Assembly (NCBI RefSeq): GCF_026229185.1
Contig: NZ_JAGGJA010000001.1
Location: 248,001-312,000, forward strand
Source of the DNA: Fodinibius salsisoli
GTDB taxonomy: Bacteria > Bacteroidota > Rhodothermia > Balneolales > Balneolaceae
Reading direction: 5' to 3'
DNA: 64,000 nt
Positions 16,896 through 25,934 of the stretch are shown here, one piece after another. Below the pieces are notes generated by a model. It was not told the origin of the DNA, did no database searches, and worked only from the letters and a program-made list of their open reading frames with translations. Both the position numbers and the translations under genes were made by a program. Numbering within the stretch: position 1 is the first letter of the stretch; every line of letters starts with the position of its first letter.

Positions 16896-18902
16896 ATGGA
16901 TGCACAACTAAAATTACTTTTCATAAACACTCCACAAAATTATTTATCCTCCATATTGAGGGTGTTTGGCGAAAGAGATATTGACATTGACTATATAAGT
17001 TTACAAGATGAGAAAAAGATACAAGATGCCCTCAAGGAAAGCGTATATTGGGATACAATCATTTTATCAGGTCAGGAAAGTCCTCCTCTATATAAGCTGT
17101 TAAATCGTATTTCTATAAAGCATGAATATACTCCACTTATATTTCTACCTGAAAATTATAATAGCAGTATAGCAGCAATAGCCATGCAAAATGGAGCTGA
17201 TGATTGCATTTCTATAAATGGCCTCGAGCGATTAATTCCAATTATAGAAAGAGAATTAAAACACCATAACCTAAAGAACAAACATCTTGATCTTTTCAAA
17301 TTTAAGCATATCCTGTCTAACCTGACAGACAAAAGCCAAGAAGAGGTTTTTTTGTTTGACGGGGAAACATTTAAATGCCTATATACAAGCCTTGCCCCCA
17401 TAGGTAAGGGAGAAAAATATTCTGAAAAAAAAATATTAGCGCTAAAACCAGGTGATATATATTCAGAATATAGCACAGAATCTTTCAGGCTACTCATAAC
17501 CCCCCTACTGGAAGGTCAACGGAAGGAACTTTCCATCTGTACATTTGTCACTACAAGATTAGGTACTGTATATCCGGCTGAAATCCATCTTAGAAAGGTA
17601 GTACAACATGAATCATCCTATATAATTGCTATCAATAAGGACATAAGCAGTTTGTGGTTTAAGGTACAAAAATTGCAGCGGCAACGAAGCTTAACAAAAA
17701 AACATACCCTGCAAAGCAAACGAAAAGATATCTTCCTTGCCAATGCAGCTCATGATATGCGAACAAGCATAAATTCTATCATACTCTCTGCTAAACTCCT
17801 TAACCAAAAAAATAATGACCAGTTAACGGATAGCTGTAAAAAGCTTACAAATGCTATACTTTATTCCGGTAAACATTTAATGAAATACATTGAAGAGTTT
17901 TTTAATTCAACAGACAAGCAAATAGCAAATCTAAAATTTAATACAACAACAGTCTCAATAGATACCTTGGGTAAAGAGTTGTACTATATTTTTGATCCAA
18001 TTGCTACCAAACAGGGCCTCACCTTCACCTATCAAGTCCAACAACTTGACCAGTATACAATTCCCACAAACCCTACCTACCTGAAAATTATCTTAAAAAA
18101 CTTACTATCTAATGCGTTTAAATATACCCCAAAAGGAGACGTTTCTTTAACCATATATTCCCCCTCAAACGAAGAGCTTCAAAATATTAATACCGGTTTG
18201 GATCAAGCTATTGCGTTCCAGGTTAAAGACACTGGGGTCGGGATTCCACAATCGAAATTAAATCATATATTTGAACGGTTTACACGCATAAAACAAAACC
18301 GCTCGTGCAATATCAGTGGCTCTGGATTAGGATTAGATATTTCCCAAAAGTTGACAAAAGTCCTTGGGGGAATACTTCATATTGATAGTGAACTAAATAT
18401 TGGCAGTACTATCACCTTATATTTGCCGAGCGATAGCGAACCGAAAATCCACCAGTCGAACCGACAGGATTCTACGATTCTGTCTAAATCAACAAAAGAC
18501 AACGCCGATGGCAAAACGATCCTTGTCATTGACGATAGTAAAATACACAACTTGGCAATCAAAGAATTTTTGGGCTATTCCTTTGCAAACTGCCTAACTA
18601 CTTCTTCAATAGCTAATGCGTATAAAATACTCAGCCAGCAGTCAATAGACTGTATTATATTGGATTATATTCTCTTTGATACCACCAGTGAAAAGATTCT
18701 ACAAAATTTAAAATCACACAAAAAATATGCTAACATTCCTATTATAATTTACACTGGAAAGAAGATAACCGATAAAAAAGAGGAAAAAATTTCAAGCAAA
18801 GTTGATGCCATTATCCAAAAAAGAACCGGGAGCCATAGCAAACTGCTTAGCACAATAAAAGCTTGCTTGCATTCCAAACCTCCGATAAACCTAACAACCT
18901 GA
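16896..18902 (+). CDS. Hybrid histidine kinase with N-terminal pseudo-receiver
   Basis: From ATG 16896 the product is 668 residues with no membrane segment. Residues 1-125 fold like a receiver but have DTIILSGQES where the phospho-Asp would be, so it is a pseudo-receiver. A PAS-like region (about 130-260) follows. The DHp H-box (NAAHDMRTSINSI, His286) is followed by an ATPase with NLLSNAFKYTPKG, DTGVGIP and SGSGLGLDISQKL. A C-terminal receiver has Asp590 in CIILDYILFDT and Lys in QKRTG. A TTG 45 bases upstream also opens this frame but adds residues unlike a receiver start. The gene is cytosolic, adjacent to the che cluster and the DHp-only protein; a phosphorelay among them is possible. Confidence 0.85.
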   Translation: MDAQLKLLFINTPQNYLSSILRVFGERDIDIDYISLQDEKKIQDALKESVYWDTIILSGQESPPLYKLLNRISIKHEYTPLIFLPENYNSSIAAIAMQNGADDCISINGLERLIPIIERELKHHNLKNKHLDLFKFKHILSNLTDKSQEEVFLFDGETFKCLYTSLAPIGKGEKYSEKKILALKPGDIYSEYSTESFRLLITPLLEGQRKELSICTFVTTRLGTVYPAEIHLRKVVQHESSYIIAINKDISSLWFKVQKLQRQRSLTKKHTLQSKRKDIFLANAAHDMRTSINSIILSAKLLNQKNNDQLTDSCKKLTNAILYSGKHLMKYIEEFFNSTDKQIANLKFNTTTVSIDTLGKELYYIFDPIATKQGLTFTYQVQQLDQYTIPTNPTYLKIILKNLLSNAFKYTPKGDVSLTIYSPSNEELQNINTGLDQAIAFQVKDTGVGIPQSKLNHIFERFTRIKQNRSCNISGSGLGLDISQKLTKVLGGILHIDSELNIGSTITLYLPSDSEPKIHQSNRQDSTILSKSTKDNADGKTILVIDDSKIHNLAIKEFLGYSFANCLTTSSIANAYKILSQQSIDCIILDYILFDTTSEKILQNLKSHKKYANIPIIIYTGKKITDKKEEKISSKVDAIIQKRTGSHSKLLSTIKACLHSKPPINLTT

Positions 18903-19013
18903 CTTTGAGGGTTAATATTTTTCTGTAAGTTTGTTCTCAATACCAGGCTTTCTTGTCCCTTCTTTCAATACCCAACTCGTACATTTCTCCACATCTTTTT
19001 TAGAATTATCTAT

Positions 19014-19040
19014 TTAAGGTCAGGTAGATCAATACGATAA
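19014..19040 (+). promoter_or_regulatory. Weak sigma-28-type element before the porin gene
   Basis: The forward strand reads TTAA, 15 bases, then TACGATAA. Spacing is exact, but only six of eight -10 bases match the sigma-28 consensus. The porin start codon is about 60 bases past the element. The call depends on similarity to the five stronger elements in this window. Confidence 0.4.
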
Positions 19041-19099
19041 CCTTACTTATTACTAATAAAAAGAAGTAATATTTTAATAATTCTAAAAAAGCTACAACC

Positions 19100-20143
19100 A
19101 TGAAATTAGCATACAGGGCTATAAAACACCTCTTTCCATTTGCACTCTTACTCATTGTAACCGCTACTTCTGTTTACGCACAAGACCAATCGAAATTCAA
19201 CAAGCAGGCTGATAAACTTCAGCAGCACTTAAAAAACGATTTTTTCTCACTGAGTTTTTTGGTCCAAGGTCTTGCAGACTTCCGTCCAGAAAGAGTAGCC
19301 GGACATAATGGATTTAATATCAATTATGGACGATTCAAACTATCCGGAATATTCGATAACAAATTCGGATATAACCTGCAGGCTACAATGTTAAAAAGCC
19401 CTTCCGTCATTGATGCCAACATCTATTTTAAGCCTATTTCCAACTTATCTATAAAAACAGGGCTCTTTAAATCTCCCTTCACCCATGAATATTTAACCGG
19501 AGCAAGTTCGATTCTGTTTATAGACCGCTCCGTTGTTGTAAACCAGTTGGGAACTAAACGACAGTTAGGCATTCAAGTTGATACTTATACCTCTAACCAA
19601 AGATTCCGGTTTACTGGTGGGGTTTTTAACGGTAATAATTATGGAGGCAACAACAATGCTGACGGTCACTTCCAATATATAGGCCGTGCAGAAGCATATC
19701 TGGGACAGAACAGTACCTCAACTGCCAAAGTTGGTGTCAGTATTTCCCACGAACAAAAAGATACTCCGGCTACTTCTGGCAATTTACAGTCTACATTCCA
19801 GGGCAAACAAACCTTAATAGGCTCATATTTTAGCATTAACCAAAACAAGCTTCTACTTGATGGTGAAATTATTTACGGGTGGATGGAATCTCCCAACGAC
19901 CAAGAGTATAATCCGTATGGATACTATTTTACGGCAGGATACGATGTAACGCCGGTCAGCCAACTTTTACTCCGATGGGACTCTTTCTCTGGAGAATCCT
20001 TAACAGGAGATATGGATTCCATTGTTGCTGGCTTCAATTATGTGCCTAATAAATTTACCAAGCTTAAGTTGAATTATATTCTACCCACCGATAGAGCAGC
20101 AGAATATTCTAACTTCTTAGCAGCAATACAGATCGGTTTCTAA
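19100..20143 (+). CDS. Porin O/P-like outer-membrane protein
   Basis: The 347-residue product has a signal peptide (about 1-28, ending SVYAQ), a short polar helix, and a beta-barrel rich in alternating strands. Features of the phosphate-selective porin O/P family include GLADFRPERVAGHNGFNINYGRFKLSG near the start. The IYFKPISNLSIKTGLFKSPFTHEYLTGASSILFIDRS block and the final strand ending in Phe (AAIQIGF) also fit. Length is slightly short for OprO/OprP-type proteins (about 400). It probably forms a passive channel in the outer membrane; substrate is unknown. A weak sigma-28-like element precedes it and a hairpin terminator follows. Confidence 0.8.
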   Translation: MKLAYRAIKHLFPFALLLIVTATSVYAQDQSKFNKQADKLQQHLKNDFFSLSFLVQGLADFRPERVAGHNGFNINYGRFKLSGIFDNKFGYNLQATMLKSPSVIDANIYFKPISNLSIKTGLFKSPFTHEYLTGASSILFIDRSVVVNQLGTKRQLGIQVDTYTSNQRFRFTGGVFNGNNYGGNNNADGHFQYIGRAEAYLGQNSTSTAKVGVSISHEQKDTPATSGNLQSTFQGKQTLIGSYFSINQNKLLLDGEIIYGWMESPNDQEYNPYGYYFTAGYDVTPVSQLLLRWDSFSGESLTGDMDSIVAGFNYVPNKFTKLKLNYILPTDRAAEYSNFLAAIQIGF

Positions 20144-20160
20144 AAAAATAAGAAAATTTT

Positions 20161-20187
20161 CAGGCCTCTTCTAACAAAAGGGGCCTG
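20161..20187 (+). terminator. Intrinsic terminator after the porin gene
   Basis: CAGGCCTCTT and AAGGGGCCTG pair through a short loop with one T-G wobble, followed by ATCCTTTTC. It begins 17 bases past the porin stop. The rest of the 217-base gap to the next gene contains only a 7-bp inverted repeat (TTCCACT/AGTGGAA near 20226-20250). Confidence 0.65.
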
Positions 20188-20360
20188 ATCCTTTTCAGAA
20201 CTTGCAGACAAGAAATATTTCATCCTTCCACTTCTCAAAATATAGTGGAATTGTCAAGAAATCTGATCCCCAATAGGTATTAAAAGAATTTCACTACACA
20301 TTTATCCAACGGTGCATTAAATTACTTATGTTATTTGTATAAGAAAAAGGGGAGGGTACC

Positions 20361-21371
20361 GTGAAACGCATACTCATCATTATATTAGGCTTGTTTTTTT
20401 TAGAAGTCACAATAAGTTCAGCCCAAGTTGACAGCACCTCGCATATGCAGCCCTACTGGTCGCCGGAAGGGGATCAGATTGCCTTTGCCTCATCAATGAG
20501 CGGCAACTTTGAAATTTATGTAATCAACCTGAATACGAATGCTGTTCAGCAGATGAGCGAGCATCCCGCTAATGACTTCTACCCGGCCTGGTCGCCTAAC
20601 GGCAAATATGTAGCTTTCTTCTCAGAACGAGAACGGGAACATCATTACAATATAAAATATGCCGGTAACGAAGAGCAGCAATTTCCGATCAGCTCTGCCC
20701 GTGATGGTGACCTACCCTCATGGTCGCCCGATAGTCGAAATCTGCTTTACCACTCAAGCGAAGATGGAGATATGGAGATCTATATGCGCAGCTATCGAAG
20801 CAAGGATATCCGGAAACTTACGTTCAATGACGCTACCGATGTATATCCCTTCTTTTCACCCAGTGGTAAGGATATCCTCTTTCTCTCTGACCGGGATGAC
20901 AATATGGAGATCTATAAAATGGATCCTGATGGACGTAATCAAAAACGGCTGACCTTTTCCCCCCATTCCTATGAGGTCGATCCGATCTGGTCGCCCGATG
21001 GGCAAAAGATTGCCTTTGCCTCCGACCGGAATCAAAATTTTGATATTTTTGTCATGAATGCCGATGGTTCAGATCAGATCCAACTTACCACGGATCAACA
21101 CTTCGACCTGGGTCCCCAGTGGTCGCCAGACGGCAAGAAGCTGGTTTTTGTTTCTAACCGATACGGAGACGCCGATATTTTTACCATACATAGCGATGGC
21201 AGTAACCTCAAACGTCTTACCGGTCATCCGGCAAAAGATTTTTATGCTTCATGGTCGCCCAGTGGTCAAAGAATCATCTTCTGTTCCAATCGAGATGGAC
21301 AAAATAAAATCTACATCATGGATAGTGATGGTAGTAATATGAAGAGGATTAATATCAGGCATAATAGATAG
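20361..21371 (+). CDS. Secreted TolB/PD40-type beta-propeller protein
   Basis: The 336-residue protein starts at a GTG and has a signal peptide (about 1-22, ending SSAQ). It then has seven consecutive PD40 (WD40-like) blades, each with the W/F-S-P-x-G-x-x-I-x-F-x-S-x-R core and most with a D-I-Y/F-x-M-x-x-D-G turn. Seven blades fit a closed propeller that would sit in the periplasm or be exported. TolB itself has an additional N-terminal domain that is missing here, so this is a propeller-only relative. Such proteins bind other proteins or small molecules; no catalytic site is visible. It is a single gene. Confidence 0.85.
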   Translation: MKRILIIILGLFFLEVTISSAQVDSTSHMQPYWSPEGDQIAFASSMSGNFEIYVINLNTNAVQQMSEHPANDFYPAWSPNGKYVAFFSEREREHHYNIKYAGNEEQQFPISSARDGDLPSWSPDSRNLLYHSSEDGDMEIYMRSYRSKDIRKLTFNDATDVYPFFSPSGKDILFLSDRDDNMEIYKMDPDGRNQKRLTFSPHSYEVDPIWSPDGQKIAFASDRNQNFDIFVMNADGSDQIQLTTDQHFDLGPQWSPDGKKLVFVSNRYGDADIFTIHSDGSNLKRLTGHPAKDFYASWSPSGQRIIFCSNRDGQNKIYIMDSDGSNMKRINIRHNR

Positions 21372-21672
21372 CTTTGCTCATATTATTTACTGAAGTACTT
21401 CATCCTCATTGGATGAATGGAGAGCCTATAAATGTAACTGAAACCTGTATCTCTAAAACCCCTCGCCCAGCAACAATATCCAAGCGCTAATAATAGCATT
21501 AAAAGCCTCTGTGAGTAATTCTTGATCTGACTGAATTTCTTCCTATTCATTTATTATATTAACCGCTCGATATTTGGCATAATTCAAAATAAATGACTTC
21601 GATCAGCGTGTTTTTTACTGATCGTTCCAGGAATTCAACTTGCAGTAACTATTAACCTTACAGATTGTCGTT
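21372..21672. other. 301-base region upstream of sucC
   Basis: No gene, RNA or clear hairpin is seen. The region presumably carries the sucC promoter. A GATATTTG element near 21570 resembles the Bacteroidota -7 box TAnnTTTG, but no matching -33 TTG was found at the right distance. Confidence 0.4.
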
Positions 21673-22881
21673 ATGAAAATTCATGAGTATCAAGCCAAGG
21701 AGCTTCTAAAAGAACACGGTGTTGCCGTGCCAGCTGGCGTATCAGCTACAAACACCGAAAATGCTGTTAAAGCCGCAGAAGAAATGAAAGAAAACGGGGC
21801 TACATTATTTGTAGTTAAGGCACAGATTCATGCCGGTGGCCGTGGAAAAGGGAAAACCAAAAACAGTGGTGTAAGTGGTGTTATTCTTTGCGATACCATT
21901 GATGAAGTACGCGATGCAGCTGATTCCCTTTTGGGCGACACCCTGGTGACGGTACAAACAGGCGAAGAAGGCCAAAAAGTGCAGCGCATATACGTCACGG
22001 ATGGCGTCGATATTGAACAGGAATTCTATCTTGGTATTCTGCTCGACCGCTCCAAGAGTAAAAATGTGATCATGGTTTCTACCGAGGGTGGCGTAGAAAT
22101 TGAAAAAGTAGCTGAAGAGACCCCCGAAAAAATTGTCAAGGAATGGGTAGAGCCGGGCATGGAGCTGCAGCATAACCAAGCACGCCGTCTGGCTTTTGCA
22201 CTTGGACTTGAAGGCGATGCTTTCAAAAAGGCGGTCAAGTTTATTATAGCCCTATACAACTTCTATCAGAAAACGGATTCTAACATGGTTGAAATCAATC
22301 CGTTGGTGCTCACTCCCGGCGGTGATGTTATGGCACTGGATGCTAAAGTCACCTTCGATGACAATGCCCTGTTCCGTCATAAAGATATTACAGATCTGCG
22401 CGACAAGTCGGAAGAAAACCCTGTTGAGCTGGAAGCTTCAAAATATGGCTTAAATTACATTAAACTGGATGGCAACGTCGGCTGCATGGTAAACGGTGCC
22501 GGTCTTGCCATGGCAACGATGGATATCATTAAGCTTTCCGGCGGCGACCCTGCCAACTTCCTGGATGTCGGCGGTAGTGCCAATGTGGAGACGGTCAAAA
22601 ATGGCTTCCGTATTATTCTTGAAGACGAAAATGTAAAGGCCATCCTTATCAATATCTTTGGAGGTATCGTACGCTGCGACCGGGTAGCCAACGGTGTTAT
22701 CGAAGCCGTTAAAGATCCCGAGATTGCGGAAAAAGTTCAGGATGTACCCATTATCGTCCGTCTGCAGGGAACTAATGCTGAAGAAGCAAAAGAGATCATT
22801 GACAATTCTGATCTTAATGTCATCTCTGCGGTTCTGTTGAAAGATGCTGCGGACGAAGTTTCCAAAGTGCTGGCGGCGTAG
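21673..22881 (+). CDS. sucC: Succinate-CoA ligase (ADP-forming) beta subunit
   Basis: SucC forms the succinate- and nucleotide-binding half of the TCA-cycle enzyme that converts succinyl-CoA to succinate with substrate-level phosphorylation. The 402-residue length is standard. An N-terminal ATP-grasp domain begins MKIHEYQAKELLKEHGVAVPAG and carries VVKAQIHAGGRGKGKTKNSGV. NMVEINPLVLTPGGDVMALDAKVTFDDNALFRH is the metal and phosphate-binding region. The C-terminal CoA-ligase domain has GNVGCMVNGAGLAMATMD and NIFGGIVRCDRVANG. No sucD follows; the next gene is a sulfotransferase, so the alpha subunit is encoded elsewhere. Confidence 0.97.
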   Translation: MKIHEYQAKELLKEHGVAVPAGVSATNTENAVKAAEEMKENGATLFVVKAQIHAGGRGKGKTKNSGVSGVILCDTIDEVRDAADSLLGDTLVTVQTGEEGQKVQRIYVTDGVDIEQEFYLGILLDRSKSKNVIMVSTEGGVEIEKVAEETPEKIVKEWVEPGMELQHNQARRLAFALGLEGDAFKKAVKFIIALYNFYQKTDSNMVEINPLVLTPGGDVMALDAKVTFDDNALFRHKDITDLRDKSEENPVELEASKYGLNYIKLDGNVGCMVNGAGLAMATMDIIKLSGGDPANFLDVGGSANVETVKNGFRIILEDENVKAILINIFGGIVRCDRVANGVIEAVKDPEIAEKVQDVPIIVRLQGTNAEEAKEIIDNSDLNVISAVLLKDAADEVSKVLAA

Positions 22882-22898
22882 ATCAATTCGATGCTTTT

Positions 22899-22940
22899 TG
22901 TCATCCCCAGGCATTCCCTTCGGGTGGATTCGGGATGACA
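22899..22940. repeat. REP-like palindrome between sucC and the sulfotransferase gene
   Basis: TGTCATCCC (22899-22907) and GGGATGACA (22932-22940) are perfect complements, with an inner CCC-TTCG-GGT stem-loop. The GTCATCCC...GGGATGAC pattern is common among repetitive extragenic palindromes in many bacteria. It begins 18 bases after the sucC stop and may also help terminate or stabilise the sucC transcript. Confidence 0.6.
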
Positions 22941-23021
22941 GTCACAGCGTATCAGACTTGCTGAGTGAGATGCTTGGCAAGTCTTTTTTATTGGAACATT
23001 CTAGAGAAAGAGCTTTTTCTT

Positions 23022-23834
23022 ATGAAGCGAATTCATATCGTAGGGGTGAGTCCCCGGACCGGCACCACCCTGATGGCCGAAGCCATGAAAACGTGCTACA
23101 AGATTGATTGCTACACTTCGCATGAAGACCGCTTATTTTCCCGGGCGTCCGGTCAACCGGATATCTTTTTAACCAAAAGCCCAAAGGACATTATGATTGT
23201 CGGGCCGAGCCTGAAAGTCGATCCCGACCTGTATGTCATCTGCATGCTCCGCGATCCGCGGGATATTATCTGCAGTAAGCACAAAAAAGATCCCGACCGG
23301 TATTGGGCCAGCCTGCGATATTGGAAGCTATATAGCAAGCAAGTTCTAAAATTAGAAGCCCATCCACGGTTTATCCTTGTCCGTTATGAAGACTTTGTCT
23401 CAGATCCGGATCACATCCAGCAAAAACTCTCAAGCAGTATTCCCTTTTTGGAGGAGATCACTACCTTCAGCAACTACCATAATGAGGCGGCGGTATCCAG
23501 CTCATCGACGAAGGCACTTAGTGGCGTACGCCCCATCAAACCCACAAGCGTGGGACGATGGCGTAATCATAAAGCGCGTATTGCCGGACAGATAGAGCTA
23601 CACGGAAATATCTCCAACGATTTGATCCAATTCGGTTATGAACAGGATAACCAGTGGCTCGAAGAGCTACAGGGCGTAGAACCCGATCTCAGTCCCAGTC
23701 ACTTTCCGGAATATATGACGACCTCAAAAAAAGCTTTTTCAAAGTTTGGCAAATATCTTGAGGCTGGCCGGCGTGCCATTGAACAACGGATAGGCCGGAG
23801 GATTCGGATTACGCATCCCAAGAAATGGGTTTGA
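23022..23834 (+). CDS. Sulfotransferase-family protein
   Basis: From ATG 23022, preceded by AGAGAAAGAG, the product is 270 residues. It has the 5'-phosphosulfate-binding loop near the start (IHIVGVSPRTGTTLM), the 3'-phosphate-binding VICMLRDPRDIICSKH segment, the RYEDFVSDP motif, and the VGRWRNH segment late in the domain. These are the landmarks of PAPS-dependent sulfotransferases. No signal peptide or membrane helix is seen, so it is probably cytosolic. The acceptor (polysaccharide, lipid or small molecule) cannot be told from sequence. No APS kinase or sulfatase is nearby. The upstream in-frame ATG at 22965 overlaps the palindrome region and is less likely. Confidence 0.85.
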   Translation: MKRIHIVGVSPRTGTTLMAEAMKTCYKIDCYTSHEDRLFSRASGQPDIFLTKSPKDIMIVGPSLKVDPDLYVICMLRDPRDIICSKHKKDPDRYWASLRYWKLYSKQVLKLEAHPRFILVRYEDFVSDPDHIQQKLSSSIPFLEEITTFSNYHNEAAVSSSSTKALSGVRPIKPTSVGRWRNHKARIAGQIELHGNISNDLIQFGYEQDNQWLEELQGVEPDLSPSHFPEYMTTSKKAFSKFGKYLEAGRRAIEQRIGRRIRITHPKKWV

Positions 23835-23978
23835 TTCATCCGGAGATATTTTACATACATACCTATTAAGATTCTAAGAAAGATGGTATCAGCACCTCTT
23901 TTTTATTTTTCTTTCATTTGTAATGAGCAACGGTTTATTTAATTCATCTGATGGCCTGACAAATAATGAGATAACTCC

Positions 23979-24848
23979 TTGAAAATATTTTCCTCCATAT
24001 ACATTCGATCAATCTACTTCTACTGCCTGTTGACTTGCCTATTATTACTCTCAGGTTGTAACCCATCCTTTGACCCTCTCCAAGAGAACGATCAGTATTA
24101 CTTCTCTATGTACGGTTATCTGGATGCCTCCGCCGATACCCAATGGGTCCGCATAATGCCCGTACGCGACTCTCTTTTCTATAATCCAAAAGAAATAGAT
24201 GCCACCGTCACGCTGCAAGAACTTGAAAGCGGGGAAACCGTAACGCTCAACGACTCCCTTTTTCACTTTTCTAATAATCGGTATGCCCATAACTTCTGGA
24301 CCACCCACCCCCTGAAACCGTCCGGAACCTATCGCCTTGAGGCAGAACGATCTGACGGCGCTGCAAGCCATGTTTCCGTCGCCCTACCCGCCGATTTTCC
24401 TATCCCCATCGCCTATATTTGGGAGCCGGACGATTTCACGCCCGATAGAATAGAAGTTGAAGGTATTGAACAACTCGCAGATGTGCAGGTTATTTATCGA
24501 AATCAAGGGCGACATTTCCCCATCAATCATATAGAAGACACGGTGATAGTGCCCGATGGCTCCTATAAAGTTTACATTCGACCGTGGGAAGATATTGAAA
24601 CGATCAACACTGACCTCGGGGAACAACTTGAAATACCCAACGAGAATCGAGAAATATTCGTAGCTGCCGCAACCGATGATTTTCCGGATTTTGCAACCAT
24701 TGATGACATCATTTCTACCCTGCCAGAGGGCATATCCAATGTGGAAAGCGGGGTGGGTTATGTGGGAGGTATCCTCAGCAAGACCATTCCATATAAAAGT
24801 TGTTTCGACGACAACCTGAATCGTATTCCGTGTTCTCCAACCAACTGA
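23979..24848 (+). CDS. DUF4249-like outer-membrane lipoprotein
   Basis: The 289-residue protein begins at a TTG, the only start codon after the in-frame stop. It has a lipoprotein signal with lipid Cys27 (LLLLSGCNPSFDPLQEND). The mature part resembles DUF4249 proteins, lipoproteins that commonly accompany TonB-linked receptors in this phylum. It has an early beta domain (YFSMYGYLDASADTQWVRIMPVRDSL) and a final S-N-V-x-x-G-V-G-Y-V-G-G-I-L segment with a Cys pair near the end (SCFDDNLNRIPC). Function is unknown; an accessory ligand-binding role for the receptor at 25935 is a reasonable inference. A paralogue lies tail-to-tail 22 bases away. Confidence 0.75.
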   Translation: MKIFSSIYIRSIYFYCLLTCLLLLSGCNPSFDPLQENDQYYFSMYGYLDASADTQWVRIMPVRDSLFYNPKEIDATVTLQELESGETVTLNDSLFHFSNNRYAHNFWTTHPLKPSGTYRLEAERSDGAASHVSVALPADFPIPIAYIWEPDDFTPDRIEVEGIEQLADVQVIYRNQGRHFPINHIEDTVIVPDGSYKVYIRPWEDIETINTDLGEQLEIPNENREIFVAAATDDFPDFATIDDIISTLPEGISNVESGVGYVGGILSKTIPYKSCFDDNLNRIPCSPTN

Positions 24849-24870
24849 GTCGTTACACTTTTGAGGTTTT

Positions 24871-25744
24871 TTACCACGGGGCAGGTTCTAATGGACATGG
24901 AACCAACACATCATCTTCATCATAACAGCTTTTGTAGGGCACCGTTTTACTTACAATCCCGGCCAGGTATCCGACGCCATTGGTTACATTGGAGACTCCT
25001 TCCGGAAGAGCAGTAACATTCTCGTTTATTGCACCAAAATCATGAAAACCCGGGCCTGCAGCGGCTACATAAACTTGCCTTTTATAGACCGGTGGAAACG
25101 TACTTAATGCTGTTTCATGTTCCTCGGTATTGATGGAAATTCTAAAGTCGTGAATAGCAGTATTAACAGTGTCCTGGCGATGGCCAATGCCCAAAATCCG
25201 TCCCTTACTGGCAGGTAAACTTCTCCCATAATAAACGGCTTGTACATCGGCTAAATCCTCTACTCCATCAACATATACAAAGTCAGGTGCTCTCGAGTTC
25301 TCATCTATTTTTACAACGGGTGTGGGAAAATCGGGAGGAAGCGTAACTTCAGCATAGCTTCTCACGATTTTTCGGATCTGTTGTGTGCCGGGCCGTTAAC
25401 CGATAGGTCTGCTCGGGCTCCAACTTCATTTTCGTCCAAAAATTATAAACATAAACCCCTTGAAGAGGGGAAAACAAGGAATCATTCATTACAACCGACT
25501 GTCCGGTAGCTACATTTTCTAAGGTTACCTCTGCATCAAGCGGGCGAGGAGAAAAATAAAGGCTGTCTCGTACCGGCATAACACGAACCCATTGGGTATC
25601 GGCAGAGGCATCGAGGTAGCCATAGATAGAAAAATGGTACTGGTCATTTTCCTGTAGTGGTTCGAAGGTGTTACTACAGCCGATAACAACCGAAAAAGCT
25701 ATAGCAGCAAATAATACGGCACTTTTTAACCCAAGTATTTGCAA
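24871..25744 (-). pseudogene. Frameshifted DUF4249-like lipoprotein, paralogue of the neighbouring gene
   Basis: Two overlapping reading frames (25744-25349 and 25365-24871) together encode one protein that aligns end to end with the lipoprotein at 23979-24848. The first part has lipid Cys23 and the same FEPLQENDQYHFSIYGYLDASADTQWV block. The second resumes at the equivalent of ALPADFP (here TLPPDFPTP). The break is at a run of five T on the forward strand (25368-25372). Removing one base restores a 290-residue protein, against 289 in the paralogue. This may be a real inactivating mutation, a slippage-controlled gene or an assembly error. The start appears to be TTG. Confidence 0.8.
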
Positions 25745-25934
25745 ATTGTATTTTAATAACCCTTAATCTATTAAAAATAACATTCTCAACTATTTTTAGT
25801 TATTGAAATATTTTTTAAAAGACAAATAAATTGATTTATTGCAGTAATTTAATCAAGAAAAGTACAGCTGATAACTCTGATTCCATACCTATTGAATAGA
25901 ATCCTCAAAACATTTTTTGACCAAGTGTCGGCCA

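Noticed and set aside
22450-22914. Reverse frame of 154 codons under sucC.
   Set aside because: It is antisense to a clear sucC and has no family resemblance.
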